This document shows positions 27,872-35,165 of a stretch of DNA of 42,417 nt, one piece after another. A program made the position numbers and the translations under genes. The stretch is from Nitratireductor arenosus (GTDB lineage: Bacteria; Pseudomonadota; Alphaproteobacteria; Rhizobiales; Rhizobiaceae), in contig NZ_WPHG01000011.1 of NCBI RefSeq assembly GCF_009742725.1, positions 1-42,417 on the forward strand. The letters are read 5' to 3'. Within the stretch, counting starts at the first letter, position 1, and each line of letters starts with the position of its first letter. The notes beneath the pieces were generated by a model. That model had not been told where the DNA came from and did no database searches. It worked only from the letters and a program-made list of their open reading frames with translations.

Positions 27872-28459
27872 TCAATCGATGATGTGTTTCAAACCGGCGC
27901 GGAAATAATCATAGCCCGTATAGAGCGTGACCAGGGCCGAAATCCACAACAGCGTGATGCCGATCTCGACCGTATAGGGCAGCACTTTCGCCCCCGCCGG
28001 CCCGGCCAGCAGGAAGCCGATCGCGACCATCTGGATGGTGGTCTTCCACTTTGCTAGCCGCGTCACCGGGACGCTGACCTTCAGTTCGGCGAGATATTCG
28101 CGCAGCCCCGAGACCAGGATTTCACGGCACAGGATGATGATCGCCGCCCACAGCGACCAGCCATGGATGGTGCGCGCGGGATCGGCGGCGAGCAGAAGCA
28201 GGCAGGTCGAGACCAGAAGCTTGTCGGCGATCGGGTCGAGCATCCTGCCGATATTGGAGGTCTGTTGCCAGATGCGCGCCAGATAACCGTCCAGATAGTC
28301 GGTCAAGCTGGCGGCGATGAACAGGCCGAGCGCGCTCCAGCGCGCGAAGTCACTTGAGCGCAGGCGGCCTTCCAGGAAAAAGCACAACACGATCAGCGGC
28401 ACGGCGAGGATGCGTCCGTAGGTCAGGATGTTCGGCAGGTTGAAAGCGCGGTTGGACAT
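27872..28459 (-). CDS. pgsA: CDP-diacylglycerol-glycerol-3-phosphate 3-phosphatidyltransferase PgsA
   Basis: Makes phosphatidylglycerol phosphate, the committed step to phosphatidylglycerol and cardiolipin. 195 residues from the ATG at 28459, where the conserved NLPNILTYGRILAVP begins; a TTG at 28492 would add an unconserved extension. The CDP-alcohol motif is complete: DYLDGYLAR followed by GRMLDPIAD. Five or six membrane helices. It is 104 bases downstream of uvrC; a TTGACC at 28512-28517 on the minus strand could be an internal -35 box, though its -10 is poor. A second protein of this superfamily lies at 39830; this one is the better PgsA match. Confidence 0.93.
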   Translation of the reverse strand: MSNRAFNLPNILTYGRILAVPLIVLCFFLEGRLRSSDFARWSALGLFIAASLTDYLDGYLARIWQQTSNIGRMLDPIADKLLVSTCLLLLAADPARTIHGWSLWAAIIILCREILVSGLREYLAELKVSVPVTRLAKWKTTIQMVAIGFLLAGPAGAKVLPYTVEIGITLLWISALVTLYTGYDYFRAGLKHIID

Positions 28460-28563
28460 GAAATGACAACACCGTTGGACCCGCCCACTCAAACCAGAAG
28501 CGGGCGCTCGCGGTCAACATCGCGGAAAGGGCGCGCACACACAATGGGCCAAGGCGACGCGGA

Positions 28564-30573
28564 TCAGCCCCTGTCGTGGAAATGATCGTAGATCTGCTTG
28601 GCCATCGCCTCGGAAATGCCGTCCACCGTCAGCAGGTCCTCGACACCGGCGCGGCTCACGGCCTTGGCGGTGCCGAAATGGTGCAGCAAAGCGCGTTTGC
28701 GGGCCGGCCCAATGCCACCGATCTCGTCCAGCGGGTTTTTCACCATTTCCTGCTTGCGCCGGGCCCTGTGCGAGCCGATCGCGAAGCGGTGCGCCTCGTC
28801 GCGCAGCCGCTGGGTGAAATAAAGCACCGGATCGCGGGGCGGCAGCATGAAAGGCGCCCGCCCGTGGACGAAAAACCGCTCGCGGCCCGCTTCGCGATCG
28901 AGGCCCTTGGCGACGCCGATCGCGGTGACGCGCTCGGTAATGCCCAGTTCGGCGAAGACGGCGCGCACGGCGTTCATCTGGCCTTGGCCGCCATCGATCA
29001 GCACCAGGTCGGGCCATGCGGGCAAGCTATCGGCCTGTTCGTGGGTATCGACTTCCGGATCGGTCCCGTCCGGCTGTTCCTTCAAAAGGCGCGTGAAGCG
29101 CCGCTCGATCACCTCCCGCATCATGCCGAAATCGTCGCCGGGCGCGATGTCGGTCGAACGGATGTTGAATTTTCGGTAGTGCGCCTTGGCGAAACCCTCG
29201 GGCCCGGCGACGATCATCGCGCCGACGGCGTTGGTCCCCATGATGTGCGAGTTGTCGTAGACCTCGATCCGCCGGGGCGGGCTTTCAAGCCCGAAGGTCT
29301 CGGCCAGCCCCGCCAGCAGGCGGGCCTGCGACGAGGTCTCGGCCAGGCGGCGCCCAAGTGCCTCGCGCGCGTTTTGCAGCGCGTGGTCGACCAGGTCCTT
29401 CTTTTCGCCGCGGCGCGGGACACCGATAGCAACCTTGTGTCCGGCCTTGGCCGACAAAGCCGCGGCCAGCAATTCCTGGTCCTCGACCGTGTGGGTGAGC
29501 AGGATCGCGCGCGGGCAGGGCTTGTCGTCATAAAACTGCGTCAGGAAGGCGCCGAGCACCTCCGCGGGGCCGAGCGCGGAGTCGGCCTTGGGAAAATAGG
29601 CGCGGTTGCCCCAGTTCTGGCCGGTGCGGAAGAAAAACACCTCAATGCAGCTTTGCCCACCTTCCTGATGGATGGCGAAGACATCGGCCTCCTCGACCGA
29701 TTGCGGATTGATGCCCTGATGGCTCTGGACATGGCTCAGCGCCGACAGCCGGTCACGCAATACCGCCGCGCGTTCGAAATCGAGCCGTTCGGCGGCCTCC
29801 TGCATCGCCGTCGAAATCTCCGCTTTCACCTTCTGGCTCCGGCCGGACAAGAAGGCCTTGGCCTCGTCCACCAGCGCGGCGTAACCCTCGTCGCTGATCT
29901 CGCCGGTGCACGGGGCCGAGCAGCGCTTGATCTGGTGGAGCAGGCAGGGGCGGGTGCGGCTTTCGAACACGGAATCGGTGCAGCTTCTCAGCAGGAAGGC
30001 CCGCTCCAGCGCGTTGATCGTGCGCCCGACCGCACCCGCCGAGGCGAAGGGACCGAAATACTCGCCCTTGCGCGAGCGTGCGCCGCGATGCTTGAAAATG
30101 CCGGGCGCGCGATGGTCGCCGGTGATCAGGATGTAAGGAAAGGATTTGTCGTCGCGCAACAGCACGTTGAAGCGCGGCCGCAGGCGCTTGATGAGATTGG
30201 CTTCGAGCAGCAACGCCTCGATCTCGGTGCGCGTGACGACGAATTCCATCGCCGCCGTCTCGCGCGCCATGCGGGCGATGCGATTGGTATGGCCGCGCCC
30301 CTGCGCATAGTTGTTGACCCGCTTCTTCAGGCTGCGCGCCTTGCCGACGTAAAGCACGTCGCCGGCCGCGTTCATCATCCGGTAGACGCCAGGCGCGTTG
30401 GGCAGCCGCTTGACGAATTCGCCGATCAGTTCGAGGCCGCTCTTATCGCCAGCGTCCTCAGCGCCGGAGGTCCAGTCGATGGGGCCGGCGGCTATCGTGC
30501 GCGCTACGGCGGTCGCCTCATCGCCGCTTTCATTGGTCCGGTTGTCCGGATCGGGGTCGTGTTCGGATGTCAT
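28564..30573 (-). CDS. uvrC: UvrABC excision nuclease subunit C
   Basis: Makes both incisions during nucleotide excision repair. 669 residues, with a hydrophilic extension of about 45 residues before the GIY-YIG nuclease domain (APGVYRMMN at 60-68, [13 protein letters not shown] at 73-85). Then [13 protein letters not shown], the UvrB-binding UVR motif ([18 protein letters not shown]), the RNase H-like endonuclease domain ([17 protein letters not shown]) and C-terminal helix-hairpin-helix repeats ([17 protein letters not shown]). The start overlaps the upstream SDR gene by four bases (ATGA). Confidence 0.97.
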   Translation of the reverse strand: MTSEHDPDPDNRTNESGDEATAVARTIAAGPIDWTSGAEDAGDKSGLELIGEFVKRLPNAPGVYRMMNAAGDVLYVGKARSLKKRVNNYAQGRGHTNRIARMARETAAMEFVVTRTEIEALLLEANLIKRLRPRFNVLLRDDKSFPYILITGDHRAPGIFKHRGARSRKGEYFGPFASAGAVGRTINALERAFLLRSCTDSVFESRTRPCLLHQIKRCSAPCTGEISDEGYAALVDEAKAFLSGRSQKVKAEISTAMQEAAERLDFERAAVLRDRLSALSHVQSHQGINPQSVEEADVFAIHQEGGQSCIEVFFFRTGQNWGNRAYFPKADSALGPAEVLGAFLTQFYDDKPCPRAILLTHTVEDQELLAAALSAKAGHKVAIGVPRRGEKKDLVDHALQNAREALGRRLAETSSQARLLAGLAETFGLESPPRRIEVYDNSHIMGTNAVGAMIVAGPEGFAKAHYRKFNIRSTDIAPGDDFGMMREVIERRFTRLLKEQPDGTDPEVDTHEQADSLPAWPDLVLIDGGQGQMNAVRAVFAELGITERVTAIGVAKGLDREAGRERFFVHGRAPFMLPPRDPVLYFTQRLRDEAHRFAIGSHRARRKQEMVKNPLDEIGGIGPARKRALLHHFGTAKAVSRAGVEDLLTVDGISEAMAKQIYDHFHDRG

Positions 30574-31334
30574 TCGCGCATGCCTGTCACATCAGGTGTC
30601 TGCCAGGCAAGGTGCTGGCCACCGTCAAGCGCGATCATCTGGCCGGTGATCGACGGCGTTTGCCAAAGATAACGTATGGTGGCGCCGAATTCCGTCAGCA
30701 GAGGGCCATGTCCGAGCGGCAGGGCGTCGGTCTGGGCGCGAAAGTCGGACACCGCCTGCCGCGCGTTCTTCAGTGTCGGCCCGGGGCCGATCGCATTGAC
30801 CCTGATACGCGGCGCCAGACCCTGGGCCATGGTGCGGGTCGCCGTCCACAGGGCCGATTTCGACAGCGTATAGGAAAAGAATTGCGGCGTGAGCTTCCAG
30901 ACCCGCTGGTCGACGACGTTGACGACGAGCCCGTCTTCGCCGGCGGGCAGCGCCTTGGCCATGGTCGAGGCCAGAAGCACCGGCGCCTTCAGATGCAGGG
31001 CGAAGTGCCGGTCCCATTTTTGCCAGTCGGGATCGGCCGGACTGTCGTCGTCGAAAGCCGAGGCGTTGTTGACCAGCAGGCGCACCGGTCCGAGCGCGAC
31101 GGCGGCTACGGCGATCAACCCGGCGGCGGCGTCAGGATCGCACAGATCGGCGGGCAGCACGGCAACGCGTGCGCCGGCTCGCGCGACCTCGTCGGCAAGT
31201 CTGTCGGCGTCGTCGCGGGAGCGGTTGCAGTGGATCGCGACGGAAAAGCCGTTGGCGGCGAGGTCCTGGATGATCGCGGCGCCGATGCGCCGGGCGCCGC
31301 CGGTGACAAGGGCTGTAGGCCCGTTTTCGGCCAT
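30570..31334 (-). CDS. Short-chain dehydrogenase, pteridine reductase (FolM)-like
   Basis: 254-residue SDR oxidoreductase. The cofactor loop is TGGARRIG near residue 12, followed by NNASAF and the catalytic SYTLSK (YxxxK). [12 protein letters not shown] and the C-terminal [15 protein letters not shown] resemble dihydromonapterin/pteridine reductases (FolM, PTR1) more than FabG, but the substrate is not proven. The ATG at 31334 is chosen because the conserved sequence starts right after it; GTG or ATG starts up to eight codons upstream are possible. First gene of the unit with uvrC. Confidence 0.85.
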   Translation of the reverse strand: MAENGPTALVTGGARRIGAAIIQDLAANGFSVAIHCNRSRDDADRLADEVARAGARVAVLPADLCDPDAAAGLIAVAAVALGPVRLLVNNASAFDDDSPADPDWQKWDRHFALHLKAPVLLASTMAKALPAGEDGLVVNVVDQRVWKLTPQFFSYTLSKSALWTATRTMAQGLAPRIRVNAIGPGPTLKNARQAVSDFRAQTDALPLGHGPLLTEFGATIRYLWQTPSITGQMIALDGGQHLAWQTPDVTGMRE

Positions 31335-31721
31335 GGGTCCGTTCACTCCCGTTAACACCGCTGAAATATATGCGGCAAAATTACGATTGAAAGGCGCTCT
31401 TTCGCCGTGGCCGTCTCTCGGTATTTTGCTCTGCCAGGACGACGCGGCGTGATCGCACGAGAGATTTATATAATCATTTCAGAAACATAAGGACAAATTC
31501 TGAATCATTTTCTGTACCTTGCCGGCCGTCTGTTGCTGAAACGTCACGTCAAATTTCGGCCGCATAGCGGCCAGCCAATGACCAGATTTTCGGTGCCTTT
31601 CAGCCAAATTCAAACCCGACATTCGCCGCAGCCGGACCCGCCCCGTTCCTCCCCATACGGTCCGGCGCGCGTTCATGCGGGGGAAGCGGTTCCGTTTCCG
31701 CCGAGTGACCAAGGAGAGAAT
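31335..31721. other. 387-base divergent intergenic region with AT-rich core
   Basis: No gene seen. The centre (about 31455-31515) is much richer in A and T than the surroundings and includes TATATAAT at 31467-31474. It must hold the promoters for the SDR-uvrC unit (left) and the outer membrane protein (right). I find a candidate for the former but no convincing -35/-10 pair for the latter. Before the protein start there is a small GGAA/TTCC hairpin at about 31682-31693. Confidence 0.6.
31467..31496 (-). promoter_or_regulatory. Candidate promoter of the SDR-uvrC unit
   Basis: On the minus strand TTGTCC (31496-31491), an 18-base spacer, and TATATA (31472-31467), about 130 bases before the SDR start. 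Both boxes have four of six consensus matches and sit in the AT-rich core of the intergenic region. Confidence 0.35.
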
Positions 31722-32384
31722 ATGATGAGTATCAAAACCAACTACGCACGTTCGATCGCCGCGGCGTTCGGCGCCGTCGCCCTTCTCGGCGTAGTCCCGG
31801 CCCAGGCCGCGGATGTCATCGACCAGACGCCGGTGGCGCCGTTGCCGGTCGAAGAAGTGCCGGTCTACACCTGGTCCGGCGGTTATGTCGGTGCCTATGG
31901 CGGCTACGGTTTCAGCAGCCGCACCCGTGCACCGGGCAATTCCATCAACACCGATGGTTTCCAGGGTGGCGCCTTTGGTGGCTGGAACGTCCAGGACGGC
32001 ATGTTCGTCTACGGTGCGGAAGCCGATATCGGCTATAACGGCAACGAGGGCACCAACGCCGGCCTGACGTCGCAATCGGGCGTCGACGGCACGCTGCGGG
32101 CACGCCTCGGCGTCGCCTTGAGCGACCGTGTGCTGGTCTACGGCACCGCCGGCGGTGCCGCGGGTCGGCTGGAAGTGTCCGACGCGACCACGTCTGACAC
32201 CAATACCATGCTGGGTTGGACCGCCGGCGTCGGCACCGACATCAGGCTGACCGAGCGAATTTTCGCACGCGGCGAATACCGCTATGTCGACTATGGCGAC
32301 AAGGACTTTTCGCTGTCGGGTGGCCCGACCGCGGTCGATGCCAGCGAAAACAAGGTCCTGTTCGGTCTCGGCATGAAGTTCTGA
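31722..32384 (+). CDS. Outer membrane beta-barrel protein, Omp25/Omp31 family
   Basis: 220-residue outer membrane protein like the Omp25/Omp31 group of Brucella and rhizobia. Signal peptide about 1-30 (RSIAAAFGAVALLGVVPAQA, cleaved before ADV). A short proline/valine linker precedes WSGGYVGAYGGYGF, then alternating beta strands (GALVYG-type turns, DGTLRARLGVALSDRVLVYGTAGGA, FARGEYRYVDYGD). The last residue is Phe, as expected for recognition by the Bam machinery. AAGGAGAG at 31711-31718 serves ATG 31722 or 31725. A strong terminator follows, so it is probably transcribed alone and highly. SurA and the Bam pathway are its likely folding route. Confidence 0.92.
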   Translation: MMSIKTNYARSIAAAFGAVALLGVVPAQAADVIDQTPVAPLPVEEVPVYTWSGGYVGAYGGYGFSSRTRAPGNSINTDGFQGGAFGGWNVQDGMFVYGAEADIGYNGNEGTNAGLTSQSGVDGTLRARLGVALSDRVLVYGTAGGAAGRLEVSDATTSDTNTMLGWTAGVGTDIRLTERIFARGEYRYVDYGDKDFSLSGGPTAVDASENKVLFGLGMKF

Positions 32385-32415
32385 GCCGGACGGCAGCACG
32401 AAACCAAGAAAGATC

Positions 32416-32444
32416 GGCCGGGCGTTTGGCGCCCGGCCTTTTTT
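32416..32444 (+). terminator. Strong intrinsic terminator after the outer membrane protein
   Basis: A perfect 9-bp GC stem, GGCCGGGCG (32416-32424) with CGCCCGGCC (32430-32438), a five-base loop, then six T (32439-32444). It starts 31 bases after the stop codon. Confidence 0.92.
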
Positions 32445-32531
32445 CGTCGGGCCGGCATAGAGCCGACGGCATGCGTGGTTTCCGGGGTGCTGTCGGCAAT
32501 GAGGGGGCGTGCCTTGGCAGGACGGCCCGCG

Positions 32532-33134
32532 TTACGATGCGGCCGGCAGCAGCGCCACCAGGTCGGGATGTTTGTCGTCGAACCGTTTCATCCAGTTTTT
32601 CAGCCTGGTCCGCCCGCGCATCCAGTCGGTGCCGAAGCGTAATTCTAGATAGCCAAACACCGCCCTGAGCGCGACATGCCCGCAATGGATGCGCCGTCCG
32701 AGCTTTGGCGGCTCGGCATTCAGCCGGTCGAGCGCCCGCTCCACCTTCGCCCATTGCCGGTCGAGCCAAGGCTGGTACACCTTGTCCGGCGGATGGAAGC
32801 GCCGCTCGTAGACATGGGCCAGCAGGCAGTCGGTGATGCCGTCGGCCAGCGCCTCCATGCACTCAGCCTCCGTGCGTTTGACCGCATTGCGCGGAAAGAC
32901 CGCATTCCTGGAGATCCGGTTGAGATATTGGGTGATCGCGCGGCTGTCGTAGAGCGCGAAACCCTCCTCGGTGAGAAGCACCGGGATCTTGCCCAGCGGA
33001 TTGGCGTCGATCAGAATCTCGGGTTCCGCGCCGGTGTCGACCGGCACGGCCTCGAACGGCACCTGCGCCAGCGTGGCGGCCATGCGGACCTTGGCCGAAT
33101 AGGGTGAAGGCGGGGCGTAGAGGATGCGGATCAT
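32532..33134 (-). CDS. Glutathione S-transferase family protein
   Basis: 200-residue transferase. The N-terminus reads RILYAPPSPYSAKVRMAA, where the first Ser or Tyr of SPYS is the candidate glutathione-activating residue. NPLGKIPVLL contains the cis-proline, and ALYDSRAITQYL carries the glutathione-binding DS. The helical C-terminal domain is complete. It resembles the YibF-type group. It is not closely similar to the other transferase at 23493. Preceded on the same strand by a gene for a small secreted protein; 54 bases separate them. Confidence 0.88.
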   Translation of the reverse strand: MIRILYAPPSPYSAKVRMAATLAQVPFEAVPVDTGAEPEILIDANPLGKIPVLLTEEGFALYDSRAITQYLNRISRNAVFPRNAVKRTEAECMEALADGITDCLLAHVYERRFHPPDKVYQPWLDRQWAKVERALDRLNAEPPKLGRRIHCGHVALRAVFGYLELRFGTDWMRGRTRLKNWMKRFDDKHPDLVALLPAAS

Positions 33135-33188
33135 GATGGTGTCGGCCTTGTGTGTATTCCTTGAGACGATCCGTTGCGCGCCGATGGG

Positions 33189-33608
33189 TCAGCGCACGAC
33201 CCGGCAGCGGCCGTTATAGGCCTTCCAGCGGTCGAAGCCCGACACGCAGAACTCCACGCCGTCGCCGATGCCGGCAAATCCCATCCGGTCCTCGATCAGG
33301 TACCAGATGGTCCGCCGGCGCCCGTCCGACAACACCGCCGTCGCCCCGCAATAGCGGCGCGCGATCGGCCGGTTCTCGCGCCAGGGCAGGTAACGTCGCT
33401 CGTGCACGCGCCGGAAGTCGACGATTTCGACGTCGGGCAGATGCGGTACGTGACGGACCTGATGGCGGAATTTCGCGGTGATGCGCGACAAGATCGCGTC
33501 GTCGCGGCATGCGCGTGGTGTCAGGTCGTGGGCGCTGGCAGAGGCAACCAACATCGACGCTCCCGCAAGCAGCGACAACGCGAAACCGAGGCGGACGGGA
33601 CGGACCAT
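33189..33608 (-). CDS. Small secreted protein with four cysteines, function unknown
   Basis: 139 residues, not recognised. A clear signal peptide (about 1-26, RLGFALSLLAGASMLVASASA, cleaved before HDL) leads to a mature domain of some 113 residues with four cysteines (ACRDD, YCGAT, FCVSG, GRCRV), an even number consistent with two disulfides in the periplasm. The mature part is rich in Arg and His with VEIVDFRRVHERRYLPWRE, then RTIWYLIEDRMGFAGIGDGVEFCVSG. No catalytic motif is evident. It probably shares a transcript with the glutathione transferase gene downstream. Confidence 0.75.
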   Translation of the reverse strand: MVRPVRLGFALSLLAGASMLVASASAHDLTPRACRDDAILSRITAKFRHQVRHVPHLPDVEIVDFRRVHERRYLPWRENRPIARRYCGATAVLSDGRRRTIWYLIEDRMGFAGIGDGVEFCVSGFDRWKAYNGRCRVVR

Positions 33609-33704
33609 TCTCGTTACTCCGAGTCGGGCGGGGAGGGAGGCGCACTTTGATGAATACCCGTGGCCCGGTCAAGTTGCGGCGGCCCGTGTTGTCGCCCTCG
33701 GCCG

Positions 33705-33732
33705 TTGTGATAGGCTTCGCACCGGGTAGACT
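33705..33732 (+). promoter_or_regulatory. Candidate promoter of the NTF2-like gene
   Basis: TTGTGA (33705-33710), a 16-base spacer and TAGACT (33727-33732), four of six matches in each box, 23 bases before the start codon. Confidence 0.3.
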
Positions 33733-33755
33733 TTCAAGAAGGGCTGGGGGATGCG

Positions 33756-34181
33756 ATGACGGAACCGGCATCGGCCGTGCTGGAGCGTCTGTTTCGGGCG
33801 CTCGAGGCCCGGGACAAACAGACCGCGTTGTCGTGCTTCAGCGAGGACGCCCGGCTGTTCGATCCACATTATCCCAGTCCACAGATGAATGGGCGCGCCG
33901 AAATCGAGGCCGGACTCGACTGGGGATTGTCGGTCATACAGCGGTTCGGCTTCACGACCATCCATCTGTTCGAGGGACGGGACGCGGTGAGCGGCGCCGT
34001 AGAAATCGACACAAATCATGTGCTGAAAAACGGCCAGGCGCTCAGTTTTCCGCAGGTCTTCGTGTTCGAGACCCGCAACGGGCTGATCTCTCGCCTGCGA
34101 GCATATGAGCCTTACGGGCCGAACGGTCTGGGCGGGATCTTTCTCGGCATCGAGCGCCTGCGGCGCAAGCTGTTCGGCTGA
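33756..34181 (+). CDS. NTF2-like / SnoaL-like domain protein
   Basis: 141-residue single-domain protein with the cone-shaped NTF2-like fold: an N-terminal helix pair (VLERLFRALEARDKQTALSCFSEDARLFDP), a helix over the cavity (GRAEIEAGLDWGLSVI), then strands VSGAVEIDTNHVLKNGQ and FVFETRNGLISRLRAYEPYGP. It is typical of SnoaL-like or ketosteroid-isomerase-like proteins, many of unknown function. GGGGGATGCG precedes ATG 33756. It converges with rlmJ with four bases between stop codons. Confidence 0.82.
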   Translation: MTEPASAVLERLFRALEARDKQTALSCFSEDARLFDPHYPSPQMNGRAEIEAGLDWGLSVIQRFGFTTIHLFEGRDAVSGAVEIDTNHVLKNGQALSFPQVFVFETRNGLISRLRAYEPYGPNGLGGIFLGIERLRRKLFG

Positions 34182-34185
34182 CGAC

Positions 34186-35052
34186 TCAGTCCGTTTGCGC
34201 CGCGTCCTCGCCGGCCAGATGCTCTATCCGCCAGGACGCGGTGTCGTCCTCGGCGAGCAGTACTGCCAGCGTCGGCAGGATAGTCTGCATCTCCTCCTCC
34301 AGCAGAAAAGGCGGGTTGACGACGACGAGGCCGGACCCGTCGAGCCTCGGTTCGGGGGAGGGGCCGCGCACCGACAAGGAGACGTCGAGGATGCGCGCAA
34401 TTCCGGCGTTGCGCAGGCGGTCGCGAAAGCGCGCCACCGCGGCGTGATCCTTGATCGGATACCAAAACGCATAGATGCCGCCCGGCCAGCGCCGATGCGC
34501 CTTGACCAGACCGTCGACGATACGATCGAACTCGCCCTCACGCTCGAACGGCGGATCGACCAGAACCAGCCCGCGCTTTTCCTTCGGCGGCACATGCGCG
34601 CCGAGCGCCAGCCAGCCGTCGAGTTCGAGGACCCGGACCTGGTAGTCGCCGTCGAAGCGCGTTTTCAGCGCGAATGCCTCCTGCGGCTGCAGTTCGATCG
34701 CCGTCAGCCGGTCGCGGGCGCGCAGCAGATGGCGGGTGATCTCCGGCGAGCCCGGATAAAACCGCAGCGGCTCGGCCGGGTTGAGCGCCGCCACGGCCTC
34801 CAGATAGGGCGCAAGCAGGCTTTTCGCCGGCTCGGCGAGATCCGCCTCCAACACTTTGACGATGCCGGAGCGCCATTCACCGGTCTTCTGCGCCGCCTCG
34901 GAGGAAAGATCGTAGAGACCGGCGCCGGCATGGGTATCGATCACCCTGAACGGTTTGTCCTTGCGCTTGAGATAGACGAGGATGCGCGTCAGCACCGCGT
35001 GTTTGACCACGTCGGCGAAGTTTCCCGCGTGATAGCCGTGGCGATAGTTCAT
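34186..35052 (-). CDS. rlmJ: 23S rRNA (adenine(2030)-N6)-methyltransferase RlmJ
   Basis: Methylates A2030 of 23S rRNA. 288 residues. The start MNYRHGYHAGNFADVVKHAVL is diagnostic. SAM-binding VIDTHAGAGLYDL lies at 37-49, and the catalytic N6-adenine motif DPPF at 166-169 (LVLVDPPFE), close to Asp164 of the Escherichia coli enzyme. The insertion helix and C-terminal VVNPPFLLEEEM are present. It diverges from the molybdopterin oxidoreductase gene across 113 bases without a clear promoter on either strand. Confidence 0.95.
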   Translation of the reverse strand: MNYRHGYHAGNFADVVKHAVLTRILVYLKRKDKPFRVIDTHAGAGLYDLSSEAAQKTGEWRSGIVKVLEADLAEPAKSLLAPYLEAVAALNPAEPLRFYPGSPEITRHLLRARDRLTAIELQPQEAFALKTRFDGDYQVRVLELDGWLALGAHVPPKEKRGLVLVDPPFEREGEFDRIVDGLVKAHRRWPGGIYAFWYPIKDHAAVARFRDRLRNAGIARILDVSLSVRGPSPEPRLDGSGLVVVNPPFLLEEEMQTILPTLAVLLAEDDTASWRIEHLAGEDAAQTD

Positions 35053-35165
35053 GTACTCAACCCGTATTCACGACGCACCGCCATCGGCATCGCCGATCGG
35101 GTGGATCAGTTCTTTTTCGCCGGGATGGCTGTCGCCCAACGTCCAAACCCGATAGTTTCGCCGGC

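Noticed and set aside
28576-30672. 698-codon open frame on the plus strand
   Set aside because: It is antisense to uvrC, whose domains are complete. Long antisense frames are expected in GC-rich DNA, and its translation has no recognisable domain.
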